DNA from: Chloroflexota bacterium
GTDB taxonomy: Bacteria; Chloroflexota; Anaerolineae; Anaerolineales; UBA11579
NCBI GenBank assembly: GCA_013112575.1
Contig: JABFGG010000015.1
Coordinates: 37,377 to 101,376 of the forward strand
Direction of reading: 5' to 3'
Length of the DNA: 64,000 nt
Of this stretch, positions 35,762 through 44,870 are shown piece by piece. The notes beneath the pieces were generated by a model, which searched no databases, had not been told where the DNA came from, and saw only the letters and a list, made by a program, of their open reading frames with translations. Each line of letters opens with the position of its first letter. Position 1 is the first letter of the stretch. A program made the position numbers and the translations under genes.

Positions 35762-35777
35762 CTAGACTTTTGTCTAG
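35762..35777 (+). promoter_or_regulatory. Hairpin overlapping the ribosome site of the HD-GYP gene
   Basis: CTAGAC-TTTT-GTCTAG is a perfect 6-bp inverted repeat. Its right arm overlaps the AGGAG ribosome site (35776-35780) ten bases before the ATG at 35790. It may be a translational control hairpin or an operator. Confidence 0.4.
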
Positions 35778-35789
35778 GAGCTCAGTACT

Positions 35790-37916
35790 ATGGCGCGTGT
35801 CGTCCTCATCACTCAAGCAAACCCTGAAGACACGGCCACTTTTCGCAATATTTTCGAAGAGTGGGGGGACGCGGTTGTCACTGCTGAAAACCTGGATGAT
35901 CTGGGGAACAAGTTACGTACCTTTACGCCTGAATTGATCGTGCTGGACATCGCCTTTTTTGGCAAAGATTGGGCCAAACGCCTACCAACTGTCCGCAACC
36001 GCCTGCCCAACACCGATATCCTCTTCACCCATAGCACACCGGATACTATCCCGGAAGTATTGCTGGAAGAATATAAGCGCTGGGGAATCCTCACTGGGCC
36101 TTTCACGCGCTACGGCGTGCGCATGGCTCTGCAGGAAGGCTATACCCAGATCAAGGGAGAGAAAGCTGAACGACCCAATATTCGTTTCCCGCTGCGGCTC
36201 AAACTGACCTGGCCATATTTTCTGCTGGCATTGGTCATCACAATGGTGACCGCCTTTCTGGTCACACAGGTTGTTTTTGATTCCATCGAGGAACGGTTTA
36301 CCAACCAATTGATCGAGGCTGGCAAACTTTCCTCCGAGTGGATGGTGACAGAAGAAACGCGCCTCCTGGAAAGCCTGCGTCTGGTAGCAAATACCCAGGG
36401 ATTGGCTGAGGCCATGCAGGCCAACGACGCGGAGACACTACGGGAATTATCCCTGCCTTTGGCCGTGAACAACCAACTCGACAGCCTTGAATTGCTGACC
36501 ACACAGGGCTTAAGCGTATTAGCCCTACGGCATCGTGAGGGCGGCGGCCTGGAAGAATATGAAGCTGTGCGGGGCGAGAGTGTGTATGCCTCCTGGGATT
36601 TCGTGCAAGCCGTGATGGCGCAAAGCGATGACGGCATCGGTGACAAATATGCAGGGCTGGCCCAGGCCGATTGGGGCGACTATTTTTACATCAGCGGCCC
36701 AGTCTATGCTGAGGACGGCGCACTGGCAGGCATCATATTAGTAGGCACACGTCTGGAGAACCTGGTGCAAGGTATGCGGGCAGCCACTTTTGCACAAACC
36801 ACTATTTATGACATGAACGGCCAGCCATTGGCTTCCACCTTTTTGGAGAGCCGGGACATTGGGCCGGAGCAGTACGTGCAAGCCCTGAGTGAACAGGATA
36901 GCAATAGCCTGGTCAACAATGTGATCATTTCGGGCATCGAGTATTCCGAGATGCTGGGACCGTTAGAAGTGCGCCAGGACGCTGACCTGGGCGTTTTGGG
37001 TGTAGCCATCCCACAGAACTTCCTGATCAATACCAGCTTATTGACCCGCGCCCAGATCATGGGCGTGTTACTTGCGGCCCTGTTGTTGATCGTGTTGATC
37101 GGTTATTTCCTGGCCAGTCGCATCTCCGCCCCCCTAAGGCAATTGATGCGGGCTTCCAATGAAGTAGCCCGTGGCAATTTACGGGTTGAGCTGGAACAGA
37201 GCGGCAGTGATGAAGTCACGGCCCTGACCTACTATTTCAACCGAATGGTCGATAGCCTGCGACACTCCAATCTGGAGATCCTGGAAGCTTACGAAAGCAG
37301 CCTGGAAGGCTGGTCGCGGGCCTTGACCCTGCGCGACCACAAAACAGACGAACATAGCCGCCGCGTGCTGGATCTGACCATGCGCATGGCTCGCGCCCTG
37401 AACCTGAACGAACAGGAATTAATGGAAATCCGGCGTGGGGCTTTACTACACGATATCGGTAAAATGGCTATCCCTGACAGGATCCTTCTCAAGCCGGGGG
37501 CCTTGACGGCCGAAGAGCGCCAGATGATAGAGAAGCACCCCCAATACGCTTACGAAATGCTGCGCCAGATCCCCTTCCTGCAAAAGGCCACAGAGATCCC
37601 TTACGCCCACCATGAGAAGTGGGACGGCACTGGTTATCCGCGCGGACTCAAGGGGGAGAATATTCCCTTGTCAGCGCGCATCTTCGCGATTGCCGATGTA
37701 TTCGATGCGCTCAGTTCCGACCGCCCCTATCGCAGGGCCTGGCCGGAGACCAAAGTGCTGACTTACATCCAACGTCACCGTGGGACACACTTCGATCCCA
37801 AGCTGGTGGACCTCTTCTTACAATTGAACGGCAGCTTATTCCAGGAACTTTTGGAACAAGCCGACCGCGAGACTCGCAAGAAATTCCTATCGCAGGCGAT
37901 GGGGAATGAACACTAA
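35790..37916 (+). CDS. Receiver-like / CACHE-type sensor / HAMP / HD-GYP protein
   Basis: 708 residues. Residues 1-115 form a receiver-like domain (VVLITQANPEDTATFRNIF) lacking the usual acidic pair, with an Asp in LIVLDIAF. A membrane helix (about 137-160) and a second (about 427-450) bracket an outer sensor region of CACHE type. A HAMP segment follows (about 450-500). The HD-GYP domain has LLHDIGKMA (His554-Asp555) and HHEKWDGTGYP (about 605-616), the full catalytic set for c-di-GMP hydrolysis. A coiled helix (SLEGWSRALTLRD) just ahead is shared with the giant sensor. The stop overlaps the next gene by 11 bases. Confidence 0.9.
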   Translation: MARVVLITQANPEDTATFRNIFEEWGDAVVTAENLDDLGNKLRTFTPELIVLDIAFFGKDWAKRLPTVRNRLPNTDILFTHSTPDTIPEVLLEEYKRWGILTGPFTRYGVRMALQEGYTQIKGEKAERPNIRFPLRLKLTWPYFLLALVITMVTAFLVTQVVFDSIEERFTNQLIEAGKLSSEWMVTEETRLLESLRLVANTQGLAEAMQANDAETLRELSLPLAVNNQLDSLELLTTQGLSVLALRHREGGGLEEYEAVRGESVYASWDFVQAVMAQSDDGIGDKYAGLAQADWGDYFYISGPVYAEDGALAGIILVGTRLENLVQGMRAATFAQTTIYDMNGQPLASTFLESRDIGPEQYVQALSEQDSNSLVNNVIISGIEYSEMLGPLEVRQDADLGVLGVAIPQNFLINTSLLTRAQIMGVLLAALLLIVLIGYFLASRISAPLRQLMRASNEVARGNLRVELEQSGSDEVTALTYYFNRMVDSLRHSNLEILEAYESSLEGWSRALTLRDHKTDEHSRRVLDLTMRMARALNLNEQELMEIRRGALLHDIGKMAIPDRILLKPGALTAEERQMIEKHPQYAYEMLRQIPFLQKATEIPYAHHEKWDGTGYPRGLKGENIPLSARIFAIADVFDALSSDRPYRRAWPETKVLTYIQRHRGTHFDPKLVDLFLQLNGSLFQELLEQADRETRKKFLSQAMGNEH

Positions 37917-39027
37917 GCCATCCTTCCCGGGGGATTTCGCACGGCAATGGATCACGATGGGGGTCTCATTATTCATTGTGATCTTACTGGGCTTTTTTCT
38001 GTTCCGTGCTCAGGCGCAGGCGCGTTTCCTGGATAATACAGACCAACTGGCAGTCAATTTACACTCAACGGCGGAAGCCGATTACAGCGCCTCCCTACGT
38101 CCCAACTCGCTTGCGGCAGTTGGTTTGGAAATCATCGCTGACATCCTGCGCGATGAAGAGCCTGACTCCCCAGATACAGCCCCACGGCTGACACAAATCG
38201 CCAATGTGTTGCTGACGCCGGTAGCTTCCGTAACAGGGGCCAGTGGTGAGGTCGTAATCCCAAGCGATACGCCCAGACCCAGCAACACACCTGGTCCTAC
38301 CCCCACTGGGCCAACCCCGACAGCACGCCTCTCCCCCACGATCACACTGAGCCCTACATTTGGCCCGAGCCCCACTCCCACAAACAGCGCCACACCAGGA
38401 CCATCTCCAACCGCTACGAAAAGCCCCACACCTGGGCCGTCGCCCACAGCCACAAAATCGGCCACGCCCGGCCCTTCATCCACAGCTACGCGCACGCCAA
38501 CCGTCACGCAAACAGCCACTATAGGCCCCAGCAGCACGCCAACGGTGACACAAACGCAAACTGCTACCGCCAGTCACACTCCAACCAACACACTCTTGCC
38601 ACCGACGGCAACCAACACAAGTCTCCCACCTACAGCTACCAATACTAATTTGCCACCTACGGCGACGAACACGGTAGACGTATGTGGCAGCATTTCGCTT
38701 TCCGGATTTTCGGCCTACGCTAATAAAGCGGATTGGCAGATCAACAATGGCTCAACCGGCGACATTGAGATTGACGAGATCTTCTTTCAATGGCCAGGCA
38801 CAAATGGCAACCTGCGTTTTGTGCGGCTGGATAGCGCTAACATCTGGCAGGGTACTGGTACCCCCACTTCTATTACTATAAATTCAGGATGGCAGGGGGC
38901 CTCGCGTGTAATTGGAGCTGGCGGCGCAAGAGTCTTACAATTCCAATTCGCAAGCGGCAGTGCAGGGACAGGTTACACAGTCAGGGTTACCTTTGACAAT
39001 GGCTGTCAGGTTCAGCAAAACAACTAA
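37906..39027 (+). CDS. Membrane-anchored surface protein with Thr/Pro-rich stalk
   Basis: 373 residues; ATG lies inside the end of the HD-GYP gene (11-base overlap). One membrane helix (about 17-35, GVSLFIVILLGFFLF). Residues about 120-262 are a low-complexity stalk of TP/PS/TAT units, including three LPPTATNT copies in a row. The C-terminal ~110 residues form a compact beta domain with two Cys (DVCGSISLSGFSAY, NGSTGDIEIDEIFFQWP, TFDNGCQVQQNN). This domain type recurs in Chloroflexota surface proteins; its ligand is unknown. Translational coupling links it to c-di-GMP signalling. Followed by a strong terminator. Confidence 0.8.
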   Translation: MNTKPSFPGDFARQWITMGVSLFIVILLGFFLFRAQAQARFLDNTDQLAVNLHSTAEADYSASLRPNSLAAVGLEIIADILRDEEPDSPDTAPRLTQIANVLLTPVASVTGASGEVVIPSDTPRPSNTPGPTPTGPTPTARLSPTITLSPTFGPSPTPTNSATPGPSPTATKSPTPGPSPTATKSATPGPSSTATRTPTVTQTATIGPSSTPTVTQTQTATASHTPTNTLLPPTATNTSLPPTATNTNLPPTATNTVDVCGSISLSGFSAYANKADWQINNGSTGDIEIDEIFFQWPGTNGNLRFVRLDSANIWQGTGTPTSITINSGWQGASRVIGAGGARVLQFQFASGSAGTGYTVRVTFDNGCQVQQNN

Positions 39028-39058
39028 TCTTATTTAAATTTCCAAATGAAATCACAAG

Positions 39059-39083
39059 AGTCTGAATTCCTCAGACTTTTTTT
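39059..39083 (+). terminator. Rho-independent terminator
   Basis: AGTCTGA, 5-base loop, TCAGACT, then seven T. Closes the HD-GYP/surface protein operon and abuts the convergent methyltransferase stop. Confidence 0.88.
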
Positions 39084-39709
39084 CAGTGAATCGCTCGCTG
39101 GCCGATGGCGTGGAAATGATGCACCCCATCCTCCACTTCTACCTGCCCTAATCCCGCTTGCACCATAATCGCTGAAAGGGCCTGGGGCTCAGGGAGCAAG
39201 TCCTGCGCAATGGCCCCCCCGATCTTTTGGTGGAGAGCATTGACTGTTTGTCTGCTCTGGTCATGCAATATGAGCAGGGGACTACCAGGCAACAGACGGA
39301 TAGCCATCGACTGCAGTGTGGCAAGGGGATCATTGAAGTGCGGGAAAGCATTGTGACAGATAATAAGGTCGAATGACGAATCCCTAGTAGGGCTGTTACT
39401 AAAAGGCAGATAAGCAGCATCTGCCTGGATCAAATTAGCATGTGGGAATTTGATGCGGGCATGTTGGAGCATAGCATGGGCGAAGTCAATGGACAGAACC
39501 GAGGCGATGGGGGTCAAAGCCCGGATGGAGGGAATTAACGAGCCGGTACCCGTGCCGATCTCCAGGATGCGCGAGGTACTGTCAAATAAATGGGCATAAG
39601 AACTGAGCAGGGCATTGAGGTCCTGCTGTCGTTCAGGGGCCTGCATGCCATCCCATTCCTGGGCAATGGCTTCAAAATGAGCACGTTTGTCTAATACAGA
39701 TCCAGTCAA
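39083..39709 (-). CDS. SAM-dependent class I methyltransferase
   Basis: 208 residues, apparently starting at TTG 39709. Motif I is ILEIGTGTGSLIP (about 50-62); the acidic ribose-binding residue is Asp in VLSIDFAHAML; motif IV is LIICHNAFPHF. This is a small stand-alone methyltransferase of the Methyltransf_11/25 type. Substrate unknown. It follows the DUF971 gene by 7 bases on the same strand, so the two are probably co-transcribed. Confidence 0.85.
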   Translation of the reverse strand: MTGSVLDKRAHFEAIAQEWDGMQAPERQQDLNALLSSYAHLFDSTSRILEIGTGTGSLIPSIRALTPIASVLSIDFAHAMLQHARIKFPHANLIQADAAYLPFSNSPTRDSSFDLIICHNAFPHFNDPLATLQSMAIRLLPGSPLLILHDQSRQTVNALHQKIGGAIAQDLLPEPQALSAIMVQAGLGQVEVEDGVHHFHAIGQRAIH

Positions 39710-39716
39710 AGGAATC

Positions 39717-40067
39717 CTAGGTCTTCATCTTATCGCAGAGCACGCGCAGGTAATGCCAGTTGTACATACCGTAGCTGTGGCCGTCCTCCCACTCGATGTT
39801 GATGGCATAGTTGCCCACGGCACTGACATCGCGCAGTTTGGTGGCCGTGCTAACCATGAGGGGAATGATAAGAACATCATCGTCCGGCTCGGCCTTCATG
39901 TTCTCGTGTCCACCGCGGCATTGTGCACAGGGGCAGGCATTACGTAGCAGGTCGAAGGTATAGGTGCAGCTCTCACCGTCGTTCCAGTCAATCGTCAGTG
40001 TAGCGGCTTCACGATCCGCTGCGATGTTGGTGGGCAGTAATTCGGGGGAGGCGTTACGGTCACTCAT
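39717..40067 (-). CDS. DUF971 (gamma-butyrobetaine hydroxylase-like N-terminal) protein
   Basis: 116 residues, ATG with AGGAC upstream. The single domain has the DUF971 pattern: ADREAATLTIDWNDG, LLRNACPCAQCRGGH with a CxC-x2-C metal-binding cluster, and INIEWEDGHSYGMYNWHYLR at the end. Such domains occur beside Fe-S assembly proteins (Mrp) and in carnitine biosynthesis enzymes. The exact role of stand-alone forms is not known. Co-oriented with the methyltransferase. Confidence 0.88.
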   Translation of the reverse strand: MSDRNASPELLPTNIAADREAATLTIDWNDGESCTYTFDLLRNACPCAQCRGGHENMKAEPDDDVLIIPLMVSTATKLRDVSAVGNYAINIEWEDGHSYGMYNWHYLRVLCDKMKT

Positions 40068-40148
40068 AGAATAGTCCTAAGGATTTGAAACGAGCACAAT
40101 AAATATTATGTCTAAGTTGAACAGGTAGTCTACTACTATCTGCCTAAT

Positions 40149-40652
40149 TTACGGATTTTCTACAAATTCCAGAAAGGCGTCAGCAGCCCAGCCAGAGCGG
40201 TTTTCGTCAATGGGTGTCACCAGCAGCCACCAGATGAAACCATCAGCTTCAACCGGGCCATCGCGCACCTCAAAGATCTCTGAGTCCAAACCGAGGAACA
40301 GTATCTCGGAATTAAGGCCCGCGCTGGAGCGGATGTTAAGCCCATCCCCAGAAGTGCCGGCAATCTGCACGTAGCTGCCCAGCGTGAAACCACCCGGCCC
40401 AAAGACAAGCGGTGCATCGGTGGGCGTGGCAGTGAGGAAGGGCGTGGGAGTGGAAACCCGCGGGGTGGGCGTGGGCGGTGGAATAACCGTCAGTATGGCC
40501 GTAGGCTGCTCAACGACGGGCGAAGGCGGCGGTGTGGTTAGCCAAAAAGCCAGCGCCAGGAGTAGGAACATGAAAACGGCGATACCCAGCGCTCCCAGGG
40601 CCACGACAGGGCGCATCAGTATACGTAAATAGGCGCGCAGCATAGCAGCCAT
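40149..40652 (-). CDS. Membrane-anchored SH3-type domain protein
   Basis: 167 residues. One membrane helix near the N-terminus (about 14-38, PVVALGALGIAVFMFLLLALA). A Pro/Thr linker follows (about 45-75). The C-terminal SH3-like domain (about 83-163) has GLNIRSSAGLNSEIL and ends in GWAADAFLEF, the usual pattern of bacterial SH3 domains that bind peptidoglycan. The start codon overlaps the stop of the lipid kinase gene (TGATG), so they are coupled. Confidence 0.8.
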   Translation of the reverse strand: MAAMLRAYLRILMRPVVALGALGIAVFMFLLLALAFWLTTPPPSPVVEQPTAILTVIPPPTPTPRVSTPTPFLTATPTDAPLVFGPGGFTLGSYVQIAGTSGDGLNIRSSAGLNSEILFLGLDSEIFEVRDGPVEADGFIWWLLVTPIDENRSGWAADAFLEFVENP

Positions 40653-41617
40653 CAGGCCACCTGCCTTTGAGTCTCAGGCGGATGTGTGAACAAGGCTTCC
40701 GGGGCTGTAGGCGGTACAAGCACTGAAAGGACCCGATGTTGCAGGTCTATGTTCACCTGCCCTTCGCTTCCCATGGGTTCACCGTCCAGTTGGAGGTAAA
40801 TAGGTTGTTCGGAACGCATACGCAGTTTGCGGAAACTCAGCTTCTGAACATCTCCAGATTTAACGTGCTGTCCAACCAAAACGTTGAACACATGCTGGAT
40901 GCTCTGCCACATGGTGTCGCCAGAGAATAACCAGATGTCCATTTCTCCGTCGTCCAGGCAGGCATGCGGGGAGATCTTGGTGAAGCCGCCGCCATATTTG
41001 CGAATATTGCTGGCCAGCACGATCAGGAAGTGGCCTTCAACGTGAGCGTCATCGGCTTCCACGCTCAGGTTGACGCCTTCCCAAAGGGATACTTGTTGCA
41101 GGGTAGCGGCGGCATAATGGGCTTCGGGCAGGTAACGTCTGTTGGGGCGGCCGATCTCAATCTCGTGGACCACCATGGCGTCCAGGCCCGCCCCAACCCA
41201 CAGTAGAAAAGGCTCGCCATTGCACATACCGACATCCATACGCTGTACACGCGCGCTGGCAAGCAAGCTGGCGCTTTTTTCCAGGGCCAGGGGGGTGATC
41301 CAGGTCTGGCTAGGCAAGCCGATCTCCTGGGCAAAGACATTGGCTGTACCCCCGGGAAGTACACCCAGAGCCGTGTCGGAGCCCATCAAACCCTCTACAG
41401 CACGCCGGATGGTGCCATCCCCACCCACGACAAAGAGAGCTTCATGTCCGTACTCGACCGCCTGTCGCGCCAGTTCCGTGACCTCATTGGCATCCTTGGG
41501 CTGGCACATCTCAATATCCCATCCCCCTTTTTCCAAACGCGCCGCGGCGCGCTCAACCAGATAACGCCACTGGAAGCGGCCGGAAATGGGGTTAAAGAGC
41601 ATAAAGGCTTTTGACAT
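40652..41617 (-). CDS. Diacylglycerol/lipid kinase family protein (YegS-like)
   Basis: 321 residues. The catalytic motif is VVGGDGTIRRAVEGL (about 62-76), followed by LGVLPGGTANVFAQEIG, both standard for DAGK-type lipid and sphingosine kinases. NPISGRF near the N-terminus is the nucleotide-binding start. The C-terminal beta-sandwich ends with YLQLDGEPMG. It phosphorylates a lipid alcohol with ATP at the membrane. The next gene overlaps by one base. Divergent from the Ser/Thr kinase gene. Confidence 0.9.
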   Translation of the reverse strand: MSKAFMLFNPISGRFQWRYLVERAAARLEKGGWDIEMCQPKDANEVTELARQAVEYGHEALFVVGGDGTIRRAVEGLMGSDTALGVLPGGTANVFAQEIGLPSQTWITPLALEKSASLLASARVQRMDVGMCNGEPFLLWVGAGLDAMVVHEIEIGRPNRRYLPEAHYAAATLQQVSLWEGVNLSVEADDAHVEGHFLIVLASNIRKYGGGFTKISPHACLDDGEMDIWLFSGDTMWQSIQHVFNVLVGQHVKSGDVQKLSFRKLRMRSEQPIYLQLDGEPMGSEGQVNIDLQHRVLSVLVPPTAPEALFTHPPETQRQVA

Positions 41618-41732
41618 GATGACGGCTTGATTCTAACGGGGAAGGCAGAAAAAAGAAACAGTTAGACAATTCAGGTGCCTTACTCGACATCCACGATTCT
41701 AATCCCCGCTAGCGATACGTGCACCTTTCCAT

Positions 41733-41738
41733 TACAAT
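41733..41738 (+). promoter_or_regulatory. -10 box (TACAAT), probably leaderless start
   Basis: TACAAT ends 9 bases before the ATG at 41748 and there is no ribosome site. A -35 element is not recognisable. Confidence 0.5.
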
Positions 41739-41747
41739 CTACATATC

Positions 41748-42848
41748 ATGACGCAAGAACAGCCCGCACTGCCCCGCCTCAACGACCGCTACCAGTTACA
41801 GGAGGTCATCGGGCGCGGCGGCATGGCCGAGGTCTTCAAGGGCCGCGACCTGATGCTGGAACGTGACGTGGCGATCAAGGTGCTGCGACGCGACTACTCC
41901 AGTGACCCGGCCTTTCGCGAACGTTTCCGCCAGGAGGCCAAAGCAGCCGCCAACCTGACCCACCCCAACATTGTCACAGTACACGATTTTGGCTTCGATG
42001 AAGACCAGCTCTTTATCGTTATGGAATACGTGCCAGGTAAAGACCTGTTCAGTATGATCAACGACCTGGGGCGCTTCAAGCTGGGTACGGGTGTGGAGTT
42101 GATGGTGCAAGCCAGCGCAGGCATCGGCTATGCGCATCGCGCCGGATTGGTGCACTGCGACGTCAAACCGCACAACTTCATCGTCACGCCCGACAAGCGC
42201 CTCAAAGTCACCGACTTTGGCATCGCGCGTGCCCTGGCTTCGATCAATCCCAACGAGCAGGAAGAGGTGGTGTGGGGTTCACCACAATACTTCTCACCGG
42301 AACAGGCCGGGGGTAACGCCCCGTCCCCATCCTCAGACGTGTACTCGCTGGGGGTGGTCATGTATCACATGTTCACCGGGCAACTGCCCTTTAACGCCGA
42401 CAAGCCCGAGGAGTTAGCACGTCTGCACCGGCGTGCCAAACCTATCGCACCGGCAGAGATCAACCCTTTCATTCCGGATACGCTCAACGAGATCATCCTG
42501 AAGGTGCTGGCCAAAGAGCCTTCTGCACGCTACCGTACTGCCGACCAATTAGGTCGTGTATTGCTAACCTTCTCCAAAGAAGAGAGCCAGGCCGTGCAGG
42601 CCCAGCCCAATAATGGACCGGCAGCACCTGTTCAAGCACCGCCGCCCATATCGCGCCCCATCTCACAACCTGTACCAGAATCCGGCCCACAAGCTGTGAC
42701 CTATACACCTGAGGAACCTGTCGCGGTGAGACCAGGCATCGATTGGCTGGCCGTTGGTTTGGGCTTGTTAGCAACGCTAATGGTGGGAGGGCTAATCCCC
42801 TTCTGGATGTGGGTGTATTTTGTGTTCAACCCGCCGATCAGACCGTAG
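41748..42848 (+). CDS. Hanks-type serine/threonine protein kinase with C-terminal TM
   Basis: 366 residues. The kinase domain (about 14-275) has the Gly-rich loop IGRGGMAEV, the ATP Lys in VAIKVL, the catalytic loop HCDVKPHNF (Asp about 137), DFGIARA and the APE-like SPQYFSPEQA. A Pro/Gln-rich linker (about 285-330) leads to one membrane helix near the C-terminus (about 337-362). The outer part is nearly absent, so no PASTA or sensor domain is present. It may phosphorylate FHA partners such as the 221-733 protein. Probably leaderless, with TACAAT 9 bases ahead of the ATG. Confidence 0.93.
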   Translation: MTQEQPALPRLNDRYQLQEVIGRGGMAEVFKGRDLMLERDVAIKVLRRDYSSDPAFRERFRQEAKAAANLTHPNIVTVHDFGFDEDQLFIVMEYVPGKDLFSMINDLGRFKLGTGVELMVQASAGIGYAHRAGLVHCDVKPHNFIVTPDKRLKVTDFGIARALASINPNEQEEVVWGSPQYFSPEQAGGNAPSPSSDVYSLGVVMYHMFTGQLPFNADKPEELARLHRRAKPIAPAEINPFIPDTLNEIILKVLAKEPSARYRTADQLGRVLLTFSKEESQAVQAQPNNGPAAPVQAPPPISRPISQPVPESGPQAVTYTPEEPVAVRPGIDWLAVGLGLLATLMVGGLIPFWMWVYFVFNPPIRP

Positions 42849-42855
42849 GATATTC

Positions 42856-42914
42856 ACCACAGAGGCAGGGTGACACAAGAAAGTCAATCACGAATGACAC
42901 AAATAGCCCGAATG
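42856..42914. repeat. Degenerate CACGAAT/CCACAGAG intergenic repeat
   Basis: CCACAGAGGCAGGGTGACACAAG followed by ATCACGAATGACAC-type units (CGAATGACAC, CCCGAATGG). It resembles the short dispersed repeats common between genes in environmental Chloroflexota and fills the gap before rpe. Confidence 0.35.
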
Positions 42915-42936
42915 GAAGCAATTTTAGGATTTATTA

Positions 42937-43635
42937 ATGCTCCCTGACTACACTGTTGAAACCGCTGGACGTTATAAGATCGCTCCCTCCATCCTCAGCG
43001 CCGACTTCTCCAAACTGGGCGAGCAGATCGCTGAGGCAGAAGCCAACGGAGCGGACTGGATCCACATTGACGTAATGGACGGCCTATTCGTGCCCAACAT
43101 CACCATGGGCCAATTCGTGGTGGAGACCGTTAATCGAATTACGGACTTGCCACTGGATGTACACCTGATGATCGAGAAGCCGGAACGCTACCTGGAGTCT
43201 TTCAGGGATGCAGGGGCCGACATCATCACCGTGCATCTTGAAGCCAGCCTGCACATCCACCGCACGCTGCAAGCGATCCGCGAGCTAGGCTGCAAGGCTG
43301 GCGTGGCCCTCAACCCCGGTACGCCGGGACAGGCGCTTGAACAAGTTTTACATCTGGCCGACGTGGTTTTGCCCATGACCGTCAACCCGGGCTATTCCGG
43401 GCAGACTTTCATCTCAGAAATGCTACCCAAGATACGCCTCATGCGCGAGATGCTAAACACCATAAACCCCGAAGCCTATATTGAGGTGGATGGCGGCATC
43501 AATGCCGAGACCCTACCTCTGGTGCGAGATGCCGGGGCGGAGGTCTTTGTGGCTGCCAGTGCCATTTTTAAGCATGAGGACGGAATAGCGAAGGGGATGG
43601 GGGCGTTGAAAGCGAACTTGTTGGCTTCTGAATAG
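42937..43635 (+). CDS. rpe: Ribulose-phosphate 3-epimerase
   Basis: 232 residues of the TIM-barrel epimerase family. IAPSILSADFSKLGEQI at the N-terminus, WIHIDVMDGLFVPNITMG, PLDVHLMIEKP, MTVNPGYSGQTFI and VDGGINAET are the diagnostic segments and hold the metal-binding His/Asp residues. It interconverts ribulose 5-phosphate and xylulose 5-phosphate in the pentose phosphate pathway. AGGA precedes the ATG. Ends 9 bases from the convergent LtrA gene. Confidence 0.96.
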   Translation: MLPDYTVETAGRYKIAPSILSADFSKLGEQIAEAEANGADWIHIDVMDGLFVPNITMGQFVVETVNRITDLPLDVHLMIEKPERYLESFRDAGADIITVHLEASLHIHRTLQAIRELGCKAGVALNPGTPGQALEQVLHLADVVLPMTVNPGYSGQTFISEMLPKIRLMREMLNTINPEAYIEVDGGINAETLPLVRDAGAEVFVAASAIFKHEDGIAKGMGALKANLLASE

Positions 43636-43644
43636 CGAATTGGA

Positions 43645-44859
43645 TCAACTCGAATTTTCCACTTGAAAAGCCACCCAGGCACGTAAAGCTACAAAAACGG
43701 GGGCCAGCAGCAAAATGACGGCAACCAACAAAAGGGGAACAGCTTCCAAACTGGTCAGCCCCAACAATGCGATCAGCACTGCCGAAACCAGCATGGCGAT
43801 GCTCCCTGATGGCCGGACGTGTTGGTCTGCATCAGATAATTGAATGGTGCGCGCCAACAGCAAAATGCCCAACACTGCGATAACCGCGCCAGCTACGAAC
43901 AACCAGCGCAGCCCAACGGGCACATGTTCCCCTGCGTGCTCGACGAGGCTCAAGACAGAAGCTCCTACGATAGTGATGCCGATGGTGGTGGGCAAATGTA
44001 GGTAATACCAAGCTCCCCGCGATAACATATCCAGGTGAGGCAAGCGATGGGAAATGAAGTCAAAATATAGCCACCACAAAGCAATGGCGATCAGCGTACC
44101 CAACAAAGCTGTGATGCCTATCTCCAGGGTCAAGTCATGGTGTTCCGTCACGCCGCCTACCACTCCTATGATGACCTCCCCTAGCACAATGATGCTGAAC
44201 AGGCCAAAACGCTCAACCAACGAAGGGCCAACTGGGCCACTGATCTCCATTTGCTCCTGCGCTTCAGCGTTAAATCTACCAAACACATTGGTAGCCATCG
44301 GCAGCAACAATGAGATCACCAGGGCTACACCCCACATGTAAAAACGTAGTGGAGGTGCTACAAAAGCGGAGCCAGCAAACAGCAGAGTGTTCAGCAAAAA
44401 GGCCGCGGAATAAGGCCTTGAAAGCACAGCGTGATGAGGATCATGGACTCCGGTGCGCCACCACATATAGGTCAGGATCAACTGGAAAGCGGCATAAGAC
44501 AAGGCGAAGCCGACAGAACTATCCCCCATGGCATCGTGAGCAAAGACAGCCATCGCCACCACCGTGAACATCTGCAAGAAAGTAAGGACGCGTGTGCGGA
44601 CGTCATTATTACCATGAATGTCGTGATAGACCGTGCCGTTCAGCCAGGCCCACCACACGATTACGAACAGGAAAACAAAGCGGCCCAGTTCGACCCAGCC
44701 AATATGGGAGGCCAATGCATGTGACAACTCGGCGATAATCGCCACGTAGACCAGATCGTAGAACAGCTCCAGGAAAGTGACCTGGCGATGTTCCAGGCGG
44801 TGCCCCGCTTGTCGCGGGGGCTGCCACCAGATGCGGATGTTTTGCAACAATGGACTCAT
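43645..44859 (-). CDS. Low temperature requirement A (LtrA) family membrane protein
   Basis: 404 residues, ATG with GGAG upstream. Many hydrophobic helices (about ten) cover the protein. The N-terminal motif VTFLELFYDLVYVAII and the sequence LVERFGLFSIIVLGEVIIGVV are diagnostic of the LtrA family. The molecular role of LtrA proteins is not established. It lies 11 bases after the first dehydrogenase gene on the same strand and may belong to the TetR-controlled block. Confidence 0.9.
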   Translation of the reverse strand: MSPLLQNIRIWWQPPRQAGHRLEHRQVTFLELFYDLVYVAIIAELSHALASHIGWVELGRFVFLFVIVWWAWLNGTVYHDIHGNNDVRTRVLTFLQMFTVVAMAVFAHDAMGDSSVGFALSYAAFQLILTYMWWRTGVHDPHHAVLSRPYSAAFLLNTLLFAGSAFVAPPLRFYMWGVALVISLLLPMATNVFGRFNAEAQEQMEISGPVGPSLVERFGLFSIIVLGEVIIGVVGGVTEHHDLTLEIGITALLGTLIAIALWWLYFDFISHRLPHLDMLSRGAWYYLHLPTTIGITIVGASVLSLVEHAGEHVPVGLRWLFVAGAVIAVLGILLLARTIQLSDADQHVRPSGSIAMLVSAVLIALLGLTSLEAVPLLLVAVILLLAPVFVALRAWVAFQVENSS

Positions 44860-44870
44860 ACACGCTTCTC

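Noticed and set aside
38082..38537. Minus-strand 151-residue open frame across the Thr/Pro stalk
   Set aside because: Arises from the repetitive codons; Val/Gly repeat product is the mirror of the TP repeats.
38271..38690. Repeat array that might look like CRISPR
   Set aside because: Units are short, coding in frame, with no constant spacer length; they encode a Thr/Pro stalk.
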